DNA of 64,000 nt from Arachis hypogaea. Lineage: Eukaryota; Streptophyta; Magnoliopsida; Fabales; Fabaceae. This document shows, piece by piece, positions 11,000 to 23,575 of this stretch (its first letter is position 1; every line of letters starts with the position of its first letter). Made by a program: the position numbers and the translations under genes. The notes below the pieces were generated by a model that worked only from the letters and a program-made list of their open reading frames with translations, did no database searches and was not told the origin of the DNA. The DNA lies in the NCBI RefSeq assembly GCF_003086295.3, contig NC_092039.1:66545649-66609648 (forward strand). The letters run 5' to 3'.

Positions 11000-13900
11000 A
11001 TGACAGGTAGGAGAGGAGAGACATCAACTCTTCCATATACCGAACCAGAGAGGACCCTTCATAGACTTAGAAGGAAAGCAAGAGGGAAGAGAGTACTGAG
11101 AGAAGAAGAATCTGAAGGAGAATCTGAGGACAATTTTGAGGAAGCTCTAGATCTCAACATGGATAGAGAAGTTCACAACCATGAGAGGGCTGATGGAAAC
11201 AATGCCATTCCTGAGAGGAGGGTTCTTGGTTCATACATAAACCCAACCTCTGGGAATTGTGGTAGTAGCATTCAGAAACCACCCATTCAGGCCAACAATT
11301 TTGAACTCAAACCACAGCTAATATCACTGGTGGAGGATCATTGTTCATTTGGTGGGAGTGCTAATGAAGATCCAAACCAACATCTCACAAAATTCCTGAG
11401 AATTTGTGACACAGTGAAGTCCAATGGAGTCCAGGAAGATGCCTACAAACTACTCTTGTTCCCATTTTCACTTAGGGACAAGGCAGCTAAGTGGCTGGAA
11501 TCATTCCCAAGGGACAGCCTAACAACCTGGGATGAGGTGGAGAGCAAATTTCTGGCATGTTTCTACCCCCCACAAAAGGTCAATAGGCTTCGATCTGAGG
11601 TTCAGACTTTTAGACAACAAGATGGTGAGACGCTCTACGAGGCATGGGAGAGGTTCAAAGAGTTGACAAGGAAATGCCCACCAAACATGTTCCCTGATTG
11701 GGTGCAATTGCATATTTTCTATGATGGACTTTCTTATGAATCAAGGAAGGCTGTAGACCATTCATCAGGAGGTTCATTGAACAGGAAAAAGACTGTGGAA
11801 GAAGCCATTGAAGTGATTGAGACAGTTGCTGAGAATGAATACTACTATGCTTCAGAGAGACACAACACTAAGGGAGTCATGGAGCTGAACCATGTTGATA
11901 CAATTCTAGCACAAAACAAGGTGTTTGCCAAGCAACTAGCAGAGCTCACCAGGAAATTGGACACAAAGCAAGTGGCTACAATACACACACAAGATCAAGA
12001 GGAAGTAAGCACTGAAGGAGGTGATTGGGAAGAGGCCAACTATGTGGGAAACCAAAGGCAATCATATGATCCACATTCCAATACTTACAACCCAGGATGG
12101 AAAAACCACCCAAATTTTGGGTGGGAAAACCAGCAAAGCCAACCACAAAATCACAAACCTTACAACCACAACCAACATAACAATTCCACATACCAAAACT
12201 CCAACCAAAGATCATACCAAGCCACACAAACCACTTACTCCCAACCACCATATCATGGCCAAAATAACCAACCTGCCCAACCTAATCCGAACCAACAATT
12301 TCAAGATCAATTAAATAGGATAGAAGGAATGCTTGCAACCATGAGTCAAGACATAACCGATTTGAAAGCTTTTAAGGAAGAAGTAAATTCTAACTTGCAA
12401 AACCAAGGAGCGGCCATCCAGAAGCTAGAAAATCAAATTGTGTATTTGTCTAAGCAAACCCCTGGGCCAAGCGTTTTTCATGCTGCCAAGGCTATTGCAA
12501 GGGGAGAATGTAAAGCCATAACACTCAGAAGTGGAAAGAAACTAAGGGAGATCTCAAAGGAAACCACAGAGGATGAAGCAAAGGAAGATGTGGGAGACAA
12601 GGAACAGGGACAATCTTTTACACCATCTGCAACAAAAGAAAAAGAAAAAGAGGTCCTGAAGCCTTATACACCCAAAGTACCATATCCTCAGCGTTTGATG
12701 AAAAGTGAAAAGGATGGCCAATTCTCCAGATTCTTGGAGATTTTCAAGAAGCTTCAAATCAACATTCCGTTTGCTGAGGCAATAGAGCAAATGCCACTTT
12801 ATGCAAAATTCTTAAAGGAATTAATGACCAAGAAGAGAAGCTGGAGGAATGAGGAAACTGTGTTGTTAACTGAAGAATGCAGTGCCATCATTCAGCACAA
12901 ATTGCCTCAAAAATTGAAGGATCCAGGCAGTTTCCAAATCACCTGCATCATAGGAGAAGTCATGGTGGAGAAGGCCTTGTGTGACTTAGGGGCCAGTATC
13001 AATTTGATGTCTCTAACAATGATGAAAAGAATGAAGATTGAGGAAGCCAAACCAACAAGAATGGCCCTCCAATTGGCAGATCGAACTTTTAAGTTCCCTC
13101 ATGGGATAGTTGAGGATTTGTTGGTGAAAGTGGGGGATTTTATATTTCCAGCCGATTTTGTGGTGTTAGATATAGAGGAAGAAGCCAAAGCTTCCATAAT
13201 TCTGGGAAGACCCTTCCTGGCTACTGCTGGAGCCATCATAGATGTCCAAAAGGGTGAACTCACTCTTAGGCTACATGATGAGAAATTGGTGTTTAACGTA
13301 TTCAAGGCAATGAGCTATCCATCAGAATCACTAAAGGAATGCATGAGGGTGGATGTAGTGGATATTGCAGTACAAGAAACCTTTGAGGAAACCACAAGGG
13401 AAGTGGCAGAGGAGGAGTTCACCAAGGATATTGAAGTTAGTGACATCAAGGCTGCTGAAACAACCATGCCAAGCATGCCAGAGAAAGTGAAAGAAGAAAA
13501 GGAAGCACCAAAACCTGAGCTCAAAGCATTGCCCCCTAATCTCAAGTATGCATACTTGGGTAGTGGTGAGAGCCATCCTGTTATCATTAGCTCTACCCTG
13601 AGCCAAGAACAGGAAGAAGAATTGATCAAGGTGCTACAAACTCATCAAGATGCCATTGGATGGACCCTAGCTGATTTGAAGGGGATAAGTTCATCCATAT
13701 GCATGCATAAAATCTTGTTAGAAGAGGATGCTAGACCCTCCATTCAAGCTCAGAGAAGATTGAATCCCGTCATGAAAGAAGTGGTACAAAAGGAGGTCAT
13801 GAAGTTATGGCAGGCAGGGGTAATCTACCCCATTTCTGACAGCCCATGGGTTAGTCCCATCCATGTAGTTCCCAAGAAAGGTGGCATAACTGTGGTGCCA

Positions 13901-16402
13901 AATGAGAGGAACGAACTCATACCCACAAGAACTGTCACTGGGTGGAGGATGTGCATAGACTACAAGAAGCTCAATAAAGCCACCAGAAAAGATCATTTTC
14001 CACTCCCATTCATGGATCAGATGCTTGAAAGGCTTGCAGGACATGCTTATTATTGCTTTCTGGATGGATACTCAGGCTATAATCAGATAGTAGTTGATCC
14101 AAGAGATCAAGAGAAAACATCATTTGTTTGTCCATATGGGGTTTTTGCGTATAGACGCATGCCCTTTGGATTGTGCAATGCACCTGCAACTTTCCAAAGG
14201 TGCATGCTGTCCATCTTTTCGGACATGATCGAAAAGTTTATTGAAGTTTTCATGGATGATTTTTCTGTGTTTGGAAATTCTTTCCCTAGCTGCCTACACC
14301 ACCTTGCCTTGGTGCTTAAGAGATGCCAAGAGACCAACCTAGTATTAAACTGGGAAAAGTGTCATTTCATGGTCACAGAAGGAATAGTCCTTGGCCATAA
14401 AGTGTCCAATAGAGGCATTGAGGTGGACAAAGCTAAGGTGGAACTCATTGAAAAACTACCTCCACCAAGTAATGTCAAGGCAGTTAGGAGTTTTTTGGGA
14501 CACGCTGGCTTTTACAGAAGGTTTATTAGAGACTTTTCTAAAATAGCCAAACCCGTGAGTAACTTGCTTGTCTCTGATACACCTTTTGTATTTGATAAAA
14601 ATTGCATGCTAGCCTATGAACTGTTGAAGCAAAAACTTTCCTCTGCACCTATCATTGCCCCACCTGATTGGAACTTACCTTTTGAACTGATGTGTGATGC
14701 ATCAGACCTTGCTATTGGGGCAGTGTTAGGACAAAGGAAAGACAATTTGGTACATGTGATTTATTATGCCAGTAAGGTCTTGAATGATAACCAAAGGAAT
14801 TACACAACCACTGAAAAAGAACTCTTGGCAATAGTCTTTGCATTTGAAAAATTTAGATCATATCTCATTGGGTCTAAAGTCATTGTCTTCACTGATCATT
14901 CAGCTTTAAAATACTTACTTGCTAAACAAGAATCCAAACCAAGACTTATTAGATGGGTTCTTTTGTTGCAGGAATTTGGCATTGAAATCAAAGACAAGAA
15001 GGGTGTAGAGAACAAGGTAGCAGACCATTTATCAAGGATACCATGTGAAGAAGGAAGCACACAAAGCACACATATAAATGAGTGCTTTCCTGATGAACAA
15101 CTCATGGTAATTCACAAAGCACCCTGGTTTGCAGACATAGCAAACTTCAAGGCCACTGGGAGTTTGCCGTTGGAATTTAACAAGCATCAAAGGAAGAAAT
15201 TGGTAAATGATGCCAAATACTTCATCTGGGACGAACCATACTTGTTCAAAAAATGTTCGGATGGCATACTAAGAAGATGCATATCAGAGGAAGAAGGAAG
15301 GGAAGTCTTATGGGACTGCCATGGCTCCACTTATGGAGGACATTTTGCAGGAGAAAGAACAGCAGCTAAGGTGTTGCAGTGTGGTTTTTATTGGCCCACT
15401 ATCTTCAAAGATGCAAAGGAACTAGTGAAGCACTGCCATGAATGCCAGAAAGCGGGGAACCTGCCAAGAAGAAATGAAATGCCACAACAATTAATTCTGG
15501 AACTTGAATTGTTTGATGTATGGGGGATAGATTTAATGGGACCCTTTCCCACCTCATACTCAAATAATTACATTCTTGTGGCAGTAGACTATGTCTCCAA
15601 ATGGGTTGAAGCAATAGCAACTCCAACCAATGATAATAAGGTGGTCATGAACTTCCTCAGAAAACACATTTTTTGCCGTTTTGGGGTTCCAAGAGCAATC
15701 ATCAGTGATGGAGGAAGCCACTTCTGCAACAAACCATTAGAGGCATTGCTTCTAAAATATGGAGTCAAACATAAGGTAGCCACACCATACCATCCACAGA
15801 CAAGTGGGCAAGCCGAAATATCTAATAGGGAACTCAAAAGAATCTTGGAAAAGACTGTGGGAGCTTCAAGGAAGGACTGGTCGATTAAGCTAGATGATGC
15901 TCTTTGGGCATATAGGACAGCTTTCAAAACACCAATTGGAATGTCTCCTTATCAACTAGTATATGGAAAGGCTTGCCATTTGCCACTGGAGTTGGAGCAC
16001 AAGGCATTTTGGGCCTTGAAACTCTTAAACTTGGACAGCAAAGCTGCTGGAGAAAGAAGGATGTTGCAAATTCAAGAGTTGGAAGAATTCAGAGCTGAAG
16101 CTTATGAGAATGCCAAAATTTACAAAGAAAGAGCAAAGAAGAAGCATGACAGCAACATAGCCCCAAGGAAATTTGAAGAGGGACAAAAAGTATTGCTCTA
16201 CAATTCTAGGCTGAAGCTATTTCCAGGGAAGCTAAAATCAAGGTGGTCTAGACCATTCCTTGTCACCAAGGTCTCCCAATATGGACAAGTAGAAATCATG
16301 GAAGAAAAGTCACAAAGAACCTTCACTGTGAATGGTCAAAGACTCAAACATTACTTGGGAGATGTAGAGGAGAAGGACAAGGTTAAATATCACCTCAACT
16401 GA
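11000..16402 (+). CDS. gag-pol: Gag-pol polyprotein of element B (Athila-type, intact frame)
   Basis: One uninterrupted 1800-residue frame encodes a polyprotein that would form the particle and copy and integrate the element. I chose ATG 11000 (MTGRRGETS) because the frame upstream has no ATG. Visible parts are a gag core (about 90-270, [40 protein letters not shown]), an Asn/Gln-rich linker (about 350-440) and an aspartic protease with [11 protein letters not shown] (Asp662). RT follows with FMDDF at 1084-1088, and RNase H begins near CDAS (Asp1233). Integrase has zinc ligands H1441, H1448, C1479 and C1482, and a DDE core at D1511, D1570 and E1606 (D-x58-D-x35-E). I see no CCHC knuckle in gag. 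All catalytic residues that I can place are present. It ends 34 bp before the conserved 3' hairpin. Confidence 0.96.
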   Translation: MTGRRGETSTLPYTEPERTLHRLRRKARGKRVLREEESEGESEDNFEEALDLNMDREVHNHERADGNNAIPERRVLGSYINPTSGNCGSSIQKPPIQANNFELKPQLISLVEDHCSFGGSANEDPNQHLTKFLRICDTVKSNGVQEDAYKLLLFPFSLRDKAAKWLESFPRDSLTTWDEVESKFLACFYPPQKVNRLRSEVQTFRQQDGETLYEAWERFKELTRKCPPNMFPDWVQLHIFYDGLSYESRKAVDHSSGGSLNRKKTVEEAIEVIETVAENEYYYASERHNTKGVMELNHVDTILAQNKVFAKQLAELTRKLDTKQVATIHTQDQEEVSTEGGDWEEANYVGNQRQSYDPHSNTYNPGWKNHPNFGWENQQSQPQNHKPYNHNQHNNSTYQNSNQRSYQATQTTYSQPPYHGQNNQPAQPNPNQQFQDQLNRIEGMLATMSQDITDLKAFKEEVNSNLQNQGAAIQKLENQIVYLSKQTPGPSVFHAAKAIARGECKAITLRSGKKLREISKETTEDEAKEDVGDKEQGQSFTPSATKEKEKEVLKPYTPKVPYPQRLMKSEKDGQFSRFLEIFKKLQINIPFAEAIEQMPLYAKFLKELMTKKRSWRNEETVLLTEECSAIIQHKLPQKLKDPGSFQITCIIGEVMVEKALCDLGASINLMSLTMMKRMKIEEAKPTRMALQLADRTFKFPHGIVEDLLVKVGDFIFPADFVVLDIEEEAKASIILGRPFLATAGAIIDVQKGELTLRLHDEKLVFNVFKAMSYPSESLKECMRVDVVDIAVQETFEETTREVAEEEFTKDIEVSDIKAAETTMPSMPEKVKEEKEAPKPELKALPPNLKYAYLGSGESHPVIISSTLSQEQEEELIKVLQTHQDAIGWTLADLKGISSSICMHKILLEEDARPSIQAQRRLNPVMKEVVQKEVMKLWQAGVIYPISDSPWVSPIHVVPKKGGITVVPNERNELIPTRTVTGWRMCIDYKKLNKATRKDHFPLPFMDQMLERLAGHAYYCFLDGYSGYNQIVVDPRDQEKTSFVCPYGVFAYRRMPFGLCNAPATFQRCMLSIFSDMIEKFIEVFMDDFSVFGNSFPSCLHHLALVLKRCQETNLVLNWEKCHFMVTEGIVLGHKVSNRGIEVDKAKVELIEKLPPPSNVKAVRSFLGHAGFYRRFIRDFSKIAKPVSNLLVSDTPFVFDKNCMLAYELLKQKLSSAPIIAPPDWNLPFELMCDASDLAIGAVLGQRKDNLVHVIYYASKVLNDNQRNYTTTEKELLAIVFAFEKFRSYLIGSKVIVFTDHSALKYLLAKQESKPRLIRWVLLLQEFGIEIKDKKGVENKVADHLSRIPCEEGSTQSTHINECFPDEQLMVIHKAPWFADIANFKATGSLPLEFNKHQRKKLVNDAKYFIWDEPYLFKKCSDGILRRCISEEEGREVLWDCHGSTYGGHFAGERTAAKVLQCGFYWPTIFKDAKELVKHCHECQKAGNLPRRNEMPQQLILELELFDVWGIDLMGPFPTSYSNNYILVAVDYVSKWVEAIATPTNDNKVVMNFLRKHIFCRFGVPRAIISDGGSHFCNKPLEALLLKYGVKHKVATPYHPQTSGQAEISNRELKRILEKTVGASRKDWSIKLDDALWAYRTAFKTPIGMSPYQLVYGKACHLPLELEHKAFWALKLLNLDSKAAGERRMLQIQELEEFRAEAYENAKIYKERAKKKHDSNIAPRKFEEGQKVLLYNSRLKLFPGKLKSRWSRPFLVTKVSQYGQVEIMEEKSQRTFTVNGQRLKHYLGDVEEKDKVKYHLN

Positions 16403-18045
16403 GGAAACTGACCGTCAAGCTAATGACGTTAAAAGAGCGCTTGTTGGGAGGCAACCCAACCTGAGGTAACACTCTTTTGCTATTTCTTTTATTTGTTTCA
16501 ATAAAAAGGTGAAGTAGTTTCTGTGCATTGCAAAGAATTAAGTTTGGTGTTTCACACCAAACAATGAATTCGTGGATCAATAATTCAAAGGGGAATGTGT
16601 AACTCTAATTTTGGTGTTCCACCATAAAGATCAACTGAACACAACAACCTTTGAATTATATGAAAGGAATAACCATTCTAAGCAATCACAGAAATGCTTA
16701 AAATCCTTAGTAGCAACTTCATTCCAAGGAGAATTCAAGGATTCAAAGAGCAGAGGAGTAAGTAGGAGATTAAGTTTGGTGTTCACACACCAACTTAAGA
16801 CTCAGACGCTTGCCCATACATAGTTGAGCTAACCACTCAAGTGCTTGAGAAGCAAGCAACTTCATCACTCTTTGCAGGAAAGGAAACAAGGAGCTTAGAA
16901 AGAACATGAAGCAACAACTAGGAGAAGAAGGAGAAATCAAATTGTTTCCTGGCAACAAGGAGAAAACAAGAAATTTCACAAGGTGGTGTTGTTCCTTGAC
17001 CATTCTTTAAAAGGCAAACAAAAGCATGCTTGTTCTGGTTTAAACTGTAATTGTTGAATCTTTCTGGAATGTGAAGTCATTTTGTAGGAGTGTTGGTTTA
17101 CTGCTTTGAATAAAGTGAATGCCTAGATGTTTGGATATAACTTCACCATCCTAAACAAATGCTTGCCATGCTTGTTCTGTTTTCAAAAATAAAAGAAAAG
17201 TTTGAACAAAAGTAACTTGGCTCAATTAGTGACAAATCAAGTAGAATTAAGTGGTGGTATGCATGCTTGATTGTTCAGTCAGATCACTGGAATATAGAGT
17301 GTAGAATTATCATTTTTTTGTGTAGAAGTTGAGTATTGTCTATGGATCTTGATGAATAAATGTCTTTGGCCATGAAAAAGAAAGAAAAAGAAGAAGAAAA
17401 AGCCACTGAAAAAGGGCAACCAAAAAGCAAAAAGATTGAGAAAATAAGCTAGGCACCAATGGTTTGAACTTCTGAGACAAATGCCTGTGGTGTTTATGTA
17501 TTAAGGATATGCTTGGATGAATAGGTTCTGAGGAGTGTTTCAACACTTGGTAACTTGGGTTAACTAACCCGGGATTATCAACCAAAAGTCCATTATCAAG
17601 AGCAACCTAAATACAAAACATTTAGTCACACAAAGAGGTGCTGGGCACCAATGTCTCAAGAAGAAATGTGAACTAAAATGCCTGTAGTGGATATGTGTAA
17701 TGCAATGATAAGAAGAAGAAAATGCCAAAGGCTTATGCAACACATGACACTGAGCAAACAAGGAGCAAAGGAGCTCTAAGAAAAAGAAAAAAACAAAGAA
17801 AGGAAAATGTGCCAAAGACATAAGAATAACAAGAGGCCATAGCAGTGTTTGATGGATGCAATGAAAAAGTGATAATTCTACCTGATAAGAATGAAAAAGT
17901 GAGGCTGCAACTTTCTGCATAAAACCCTTCTGATGAACTTCAAATGCTTGCTAGTATAGCCAATGTATTTGCTTTTTGTTTCATACTTTCTTCTCAAATA
18001 ACTCAGGACTTGCTTAGGGACAAGCAAGTATTAAGTTTGGTGTTG
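16403..18045 (+). other. 3' noncoding region of element B
   Basis: There are 1.6 kb without a supportable gene. It contains the conserved post-pol hairpin (16437-16459), TAAGTTTGGTGT at 16539, 16771 and 18032, a variant near 16605, and the CTTGCTTAGGGACAAGCAAG hairpin (18009-18028) just before the 3' LTR. An env-like ORF is absent. Confidence 0.85.
16437..16459 (+). promoter_or_regulatory. Conserved post-pol hairpin (GTTGGG-AGGCAA-CCCAAC), element B
   Basis: The core GCGCTTGTTGGGAGGCAACC, continuing CAA, follows the gag-pol stop. It can form a 6-bp stem GTTGGG/CCCAAC with loop AGGCAA. Equivalents are at 25957-25979 (F), 35055-35076 (E, minus), 52127-52149 (D) and 61893-61915 (C), always after the last gag/pol codons and preceded by a GTCAAGCTAATGAC-like string. 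The function is unknown to me. Confidence 0.8.
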
Positions 18046-20212
18046 TGATGCCAAGGCATCTTAGGCTAGTTTCACTAGCAATTTTCTGTTAGTTTTAGTT
18101 GTTTTATGCATTTTCTTGAGCTTAAAGTAACCAAGAATGGTTAAATGAACAACAAAGTAATGAATCATCCAAACAGTGTAATTTTGATGCAAATTCCATG
18201 AGTTTTTAGTTATATTACTTGAATGCTATGAATGGAAGAATTCTCATGAAATTTTGCAAGACTTTGATGCAATTGTGTGGATGATTTCAGGGAAGAAGAG
18301 GCTAGGCAAGGAAGCAACAAAATCAATAAAGGAAGCTTGAAGATCACATGTGCCATATAATGCTGAAAGTGGCGTTTAACCTCCAGTTTAACCTTAAACT
18401 GGAAGTTAAACGCCAGAATAAGAAATGCACCAAAGCTGAAAGTGGCGTTTAACCTTCAGTTTAAGGTTAAACTGAAGGTTAAACGCCAGAATCATGAAAG
18501 CTGAGAAAAGAGGAAACTGGCGTTTAACCTCCAGTTTAACCTTAAACTGAAGGTTAAACGCCAGAATGAGAATGGCACCAAGGGAGTGTTTCCACGTTTA
18601 ACCTCCAGTTTGACCTTAAACTGGAGGTTAAACGTGTTCGAACCATATTATGCACCAGGAAGCCATTTCCACGTTTAAGCTCCAGTTTGACCTCAAACTG
18701 GAGCTTAAACGTGTTCGGCGTTTTTGCTCCTCCAGGGTTGCCTTCTCATTTCCATGTTTAAGCTCCAGTTTGACCTCAAACTGGAGCTTAAACGTGTTCT
18801 ACCAAGAATTGCCTCCAGGGTTGCAATCTTCATTTCCACGTTTAAGCTTCAGTTTAACCTTAAACTGAAGCTTAAACGTGTTCGATTAATTACCCTCCTG
18901 GGTTGCTTTCTTCCAATTCCACGTTTAAGTTTCAGTTTAACCTTAAACTGAAACTTAAACTTCAACTTAAACGCCACTCTTTGAAAGGGTTTCTGGGCCA
19001 ATTATATTGAGGTTTAAGTTAGCATTTGAGCACAAATATTAACTTAAACCTATTATGGTATGAAACCCAATTGAATATCATGGTTTATGGGATTGGGCCT
19101 GAAGAATTGATGAGTCTGGAACTTCAATTTGTTGAGTCTTGTGTCATTACTTGTTTATCACTAAGTTTGCTCAATAAATGTTACAGAGTTGGATCACAGC
19201 CTCATCAGGATTATGGATCATAAACCCAAAGCAAAAAGGAAATCAGGGAAAGGCCTCAAAGCCCAAGAATCACAACAGAAGCTCAATTTAGAAAGTGTAT
19301 AAATAGGATAGAATTGAAGTTAGTTAGGACTTTACTTTTTGACACTTGGAATTTTCATACTTTTGTAATTGAATTCAGAGCTATGATTCACTAAACCCCT
19401 TTCATTGGGTTAGGGAGCTCTATTGTAATTCAATGAATCAATAATAGTTTTTATCTTCTTCTTCAATCTTTTCTCTTGAATTTTGTTAGAAAGCTTCTCG
19501 ATCTAATTCCATTGGGTAGTTGTCTTGGGAAAGAAACTACCCATAATTGGAATCCTTCGGAACCTTGGGAAAGGAATGGAGGATTCATGCTAGAGAAGCT
19601 TTCTCACAGTGAATTGGATTGGGGTTTGGATGGATATTGTGACATGTAATCCTACCAAATTGTGGTTCATGAAACTGTGTGGTATAATCAGTAATCGAAC
19701 ATCATCTCTTCTTATGAACATTTAAACCAAGGGATTGGGAATTTGTTTGTTTTTAGAGAGAATTGGTGAGCCAAGGGATTGGGATCCAATCATATAAGAT
19801 TGCCAAGCAAAATTCAATGAATGCATTGGTTGAGGAAGAGATAAAAATGTTTTGATTCGGAGATCTCAATATCTCCTAACACCCAATGAACTCCCCATTT
19901 CTGATCTACACTTTCTCTTTACATTCTGCAATTTAAATTCATGCAATCACCCCCATCCCATTTAATTCCAGCAATTTAGTTTCTCGCTCTTTAATTCATG
20001 CAATTTTACATTCCGCAAGTCTCATCTAAATCTTGATTCCGCTCAACTAGAACACACTTCTAATTCGAATTGCTCACTCAACCAATCCTTGTGGGATTCG
20101 ACCTCACTCTATTGTGAGTTTTTACTTGACGATAACCGGTGCACTTGCCGGAAGGAATTTTTGCCGATCGTGCAATTTCCTAAATCGTAGCATATCAAGT
20201 TATGCTAGATCA
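18046..20212 (+). repeat. 3' LTR of element B, complete (2167 bp)
   Basis: It starts TGATGCCAAGG and ends GCTAGATCA, followed by target duplication gaagt. It carries the same eight-hairpin array at 18371-18975 and a TATA box at 19298. Unlike the 5' LTR it retains the U5 end after CACTTGCCGG, so the truncation of the 5' copy happened after, or during, integration. Confidence 0.95.
18371..18975. repeat. Hairpin array in the 3' LTR of B
   Basis: It has the same length (605 bp) and the same eight 44-bp hairpins as 8964-9568. Only two substitutions are apparent to me, both in spacers (AAAAAGAAATG versus ATAAGAAATG, and GTTCGGTG versus GTTCGGCG). Confidence 0.93.
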
Positions 20213-20217
20213 GAAGT

Positions 20218-20262
20218 CAGACAATAATGATTCCTCGCTTTGTGTCTTTATTAAGATGTCAC
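20218..20262 (-). pseudogene. 45-bp Tat1 RT sliver between elements B and F
   Basis: These 45 bp lie between B's right target duplication and F's left LTR. On the minus strand they encode ILIKTQSEESLLSDF, the segment just after the YxDD motif of a Tat-type RT, linking the 29566-30639 piece to the 7965-8638 piece. 20258-20262 (gtcac) is F's target duplication. Confidence 0.88.
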
Positions 20263-22033
20263 TGATGAGCGGATAATTTATACGCTTTTTGGCATTGTTT
20301 TTATATAGTTTTTAGTAAGTTTGAGCTACTTTTAGGGATGTTTTCATTAGTTTTTATGTTAAATTCACATTTCTGGACTTTACTATGAGTTTGTGTGTTT
20401 TTCTGTGATTTCAGGTAAATTCTGGCTGAAATTGAGGGACTTGAGCAAAACTCTGAAGAAGGCTGACAAAAGGACTGCTGATGCTGTTGGAATCTGACCT
20501 CCCTGCACTCGAAATGGATTTTCTAGAGCTACAGAACTTTAATTGGCGCGCTCTCAACGGCGTTGGAAAGTAGACATTCAGAGCTTTCCAGCAATATATA
20601 ATAGTCCATACTTTATTCGAAGATTGATGACGTAACTTGGCGTTGAACGCCAAGTACATGCTGCTGTCTGGAGTTAAACGCCAGAAAAACGTCATGATCC
20701 GGAGTTGAACGCCCAAAACACGTCATAACTCGGAGTTCAACTCCAAGAGAAGCCTCAGCTCGTGGATTAATCAAGCTCAGCCCAAGCATACACCAAGTGG
20801 GCCCCGGAAGTGGATTTATGCATCAATTACTTACTCATGTAAACCCTAGGAGCTAGTTTATTATAAATAGAACATTTATCTATTGTATTAGATATATTTT
20901 TGACAGTTTAATCTCTTGATCATTCGGTCACTTGATCATGGAGAGGGCTGGCCATTCGGCCATGCCTGAACCTTTTGCTTATGTATTTTCAACAGTGGAG
21001 TTTCTGCACACCATAGATTAAGGGTGTGGAGCTCTACTGTACCTCAAGTATTAATGCAATTCTATTTTCTTTTATTCAAATCTCTCTTATTCTTATTCCA
21101 AGATATTCATTCGTACCCAAGAACATGATGAGTGTAATGATGAAAGTGACGATCATTATCATTCTCACTTATGAACGCACGTGATTGACAACCACTTCCG
21201 TTCTACATGCAACCGAGCTTGAATGTGTATCTCTTAGATTCTCCAACAGAATCTTCATGGTATAAGCTAGATAGATGGCGGCATTTATGAGGATCCGGAA
21301 AGTCTCACCTTGTCTGTGGTATTCCGAGTAGGATCCTGGGAATTCGGAAAGTCTCACCTTGTCTGTGGTATTCCGAGTAGGATTCCGGTAATGAATGACT
21401 GTGACGTGCTTCAAACTTGCAAGTGCTGGGCGTTAGTGACAGACGCAAAAGAATCAAGGGATTCTATTCCAGTAGGCGCAGGAACCAACCAGTGATTAGC
21501 CGTGCTGTGACAGAGTGCGTGAGTGTAGTTTTCACTGCGAGGATGGGATGTAACCATCAACCATGGGTGATGCCTCCAGACGATTAGCCGTGCGAGTGAC
21601 AGCCGCATAGGATCATTTTCCCGAGAGGATTGAAAGTAGCCACCGCTGATGGTGAACCCCTATACACAGCTTTCCATGGAAAAGAGTAAGAAGGTTGAGT
21701 TGAAGCAGTGGGAGAGCAGGCATCCTTGAGCCATACAGTATCTCCATATGCTTATCTGAAATTCTCACTAATGAATTTACATAAGTATTCTATCCCTTTT
21801 ATTATTTATTTTCTTATTTCTATTTTCGAAAACCCATAAACCATTTTAATCTGCCTAACTGAGATTTGCAAGGTGACCATAGCTTGCTTCATACCAACAA
21901 TCTCTGTGGGATCGACCCTTACTCACATAAGGTTTATTACTTGGACGACCCAATACACTTGCTGGTTAGTTGAACGGAGTTGTGAGCTTCTCTAACAATG
22001 CCTGAAACTCTGTTATCACAATTTCGTCCACCA
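20263..22033 (+). repeat. 5' LTR of element F (1771 bp)
   Basis: It starts TGATGAGCGGATAATTTATA and ends CGTCCACCA. Short palindromes lie in U3 (20633-20760), including ACTTGGCGTTGAACGCCAAGT, a 10-bp stem with a single-base loop. TATAAATAG is at 20872. A duplicated GGAAAGTCTCACCTTGTCTG segment (21297 and 21345) and the conserved U5 block GGGATCGACCCTTACTCAC (about 21909) are also present. Confidence 0.95.
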
Positions 22034-22039
22034 AGTTTT

Positions 22040-22059
22040 TGGCGCCGTTGCCAGGGATT
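22040..22059 (+). other. Primer-binding site of element F (tRNA-Asp type)
   Basis: TGGCGCCGTTGCCAGGGATT starts six bases after the LTR end. It equals the consensus seen in E and C except for one G-to-A change at a CpG. By established knowledge of Athila elements this matches the 3' end of plant tRNA-Asp, the minus-strand primer. Confidence 0.85.
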
Positions 22060-23575
22060 GTTCGAGTATGGACAACTGACGGTTCATCTTGTTGCTCAGA
22101 TTAGGTAATTTTCTTTTCAAAAATCTTTTTCAAAATTTTTCTTTCCTTTTTCGTTTTTCCAAAAATGTTTTTCGAAAAAAATCAATAAAAATACAAAAAA
22201 ATTAGAAAATCATAAAAATCAAAATATTTTGTGTTTCTTGTTTGAGTCTTGAGTCAATTTTTAAGTTTGGTGTCAATTGCATGCTTTTAAAAATTTTTCT
22301 TGCAATTTTCGAAAATCTCATGCATTCATAGTGTTCTTCATGATCTTCAAGTTGTTCTTGACAAGTCTTATTGTTTGATCTTGATGATTTCTTGTTTTGT
22401 GTCTTTTGTTGTTTTTCATGTGCATCTTTGCATTCATATTTTTCATGCATTAAAGATTTCTAAGTTTGGTGTCCTGCATGTTTTCTTTGCATAAAAAATT
22501 TTTCAAAAATATGTTCTTGATGTTCATCATGATCTTCAAAGTGTTCTTGGTGTTCATCTTGACATTCATAGCATTCTTGCATGCATTCATTGCTTTGATC
22601 TTAAAATTTCATGCATTGATTATTTTTGTTGTTTTTCTCTTTCATAATTAAAAATTCAAAAATCAAAAAATTATCTTTTCCTTATTGCCCTCCAAATTTT
22701 CGAAATTTTCGGTTGACTTGGTCAAAAATTTTTAAAATTAGTTGTTTCTTACAAGTCAAGTCAAAATTTCAATTTTAAAAATCTTATCTTTTCAAAATCT
22801 TTTTCAAAAATCATATCTTTTTCATTTTTTTTGAAAATTTCAAAAATCTTTTTCAAAATATTTTCAAAATCTTTTTCTTATCTTTATATCAAATTTTCGA
22901 AAATATGCTAACAATTAATGTGATTGGTTCAAAAATTTAAAGTTTGTTACTTTCTTGTTAAGAAAGGTTCAATCTTTAAGTTCTAGAATCTTATCTTGTA
23001 GTTTCTTGTTAGTTGAGTCTTTTTAAAAAAAAATTAAATCTTTTTCAAAATATCTTTTTATTAAAATTTTTATCTTATCTTTTTATCTTTTATCTTATCT
23101 TTTTCAAAATTTTATCTTTTTCAAAATTTGATTTCAAAATGTCTTATCTAACTTCTTATCCTCTTATCTTTTTCAAATTTGATTTCAAATCTTTTTCAAT
23201 CAACTAACTAACTTTTTGTTTGTTTCTTATCTTTTTCAAAACCACCTAACTACTTTTCTCTCTCTAATTTTCGAAAATTCTCCCTTTCTTTTTCAAAAAT
23301 TCTTTTTGTTTTAAATTTTAATTTTAATTATATTTTGTCTTTGATTTTCGAAAATTACTAACCTCTTTTTCAAAAATTATTTTCGAAATCTTCCTTCTCT
23401 TTTCTTCTTCTATTTAATTATTTAATTACTAACACTTCTCTTCACCTCTCTTCATCCAAAAATCCGAATCCCCATCTTCATTCTTCTACCCCCTTCTTCT
23501 TCTACTAACATAAAGGAATCTCTATACTGTGACATAGAGGATTCCTCTTTCTTTTCTTGTTTTCTTCTCTTTCAT
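22060..23575 (+). other. Long pyrimidine-rich leader of element F
   Basis: This is 1.5 kb of noncoding leader. From about 22110 to 23460 it is built from TTTTTCAAAATCTTTT-like strings, strongly T-rich on the sense strand. TAAGTTTGGTGT occurs at 22262 and 22461. Short open frames here are low-complexity Phe/Leu/Ile runs and I do not support them as genes. Confidence 0.8.

Larger units (their letters stand above)
8639..20212 (+). mobile_element. Element B: Athila-type Ty3/gypsy retrotransposon with hairpin-array LTRs
   Basis: The element is flanked by the 5-bp target duplication gaagt (8634-8638 and 20213-20217). It has two near-identical LTRs, one long gag-pol ORF, a 1.6-kb noncoding 3' region and no second ORF. 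I counted about ten differences over roughly 2.1 kb of alignable LTR, about 0.5%, indicating a very recent insertion, well under a million years at usual plant rates. It interrupts Tat1's RT. Its defect is loss of the 5' LTR end and primer-binding site. Confidence 0.95.

Noticed and set aside
11519..15927. Antisense open frames within the gag-pol regions
   Set aside because: They mirror the codon structure of the sense gene, recur at the same positions in element C and match no family I know.
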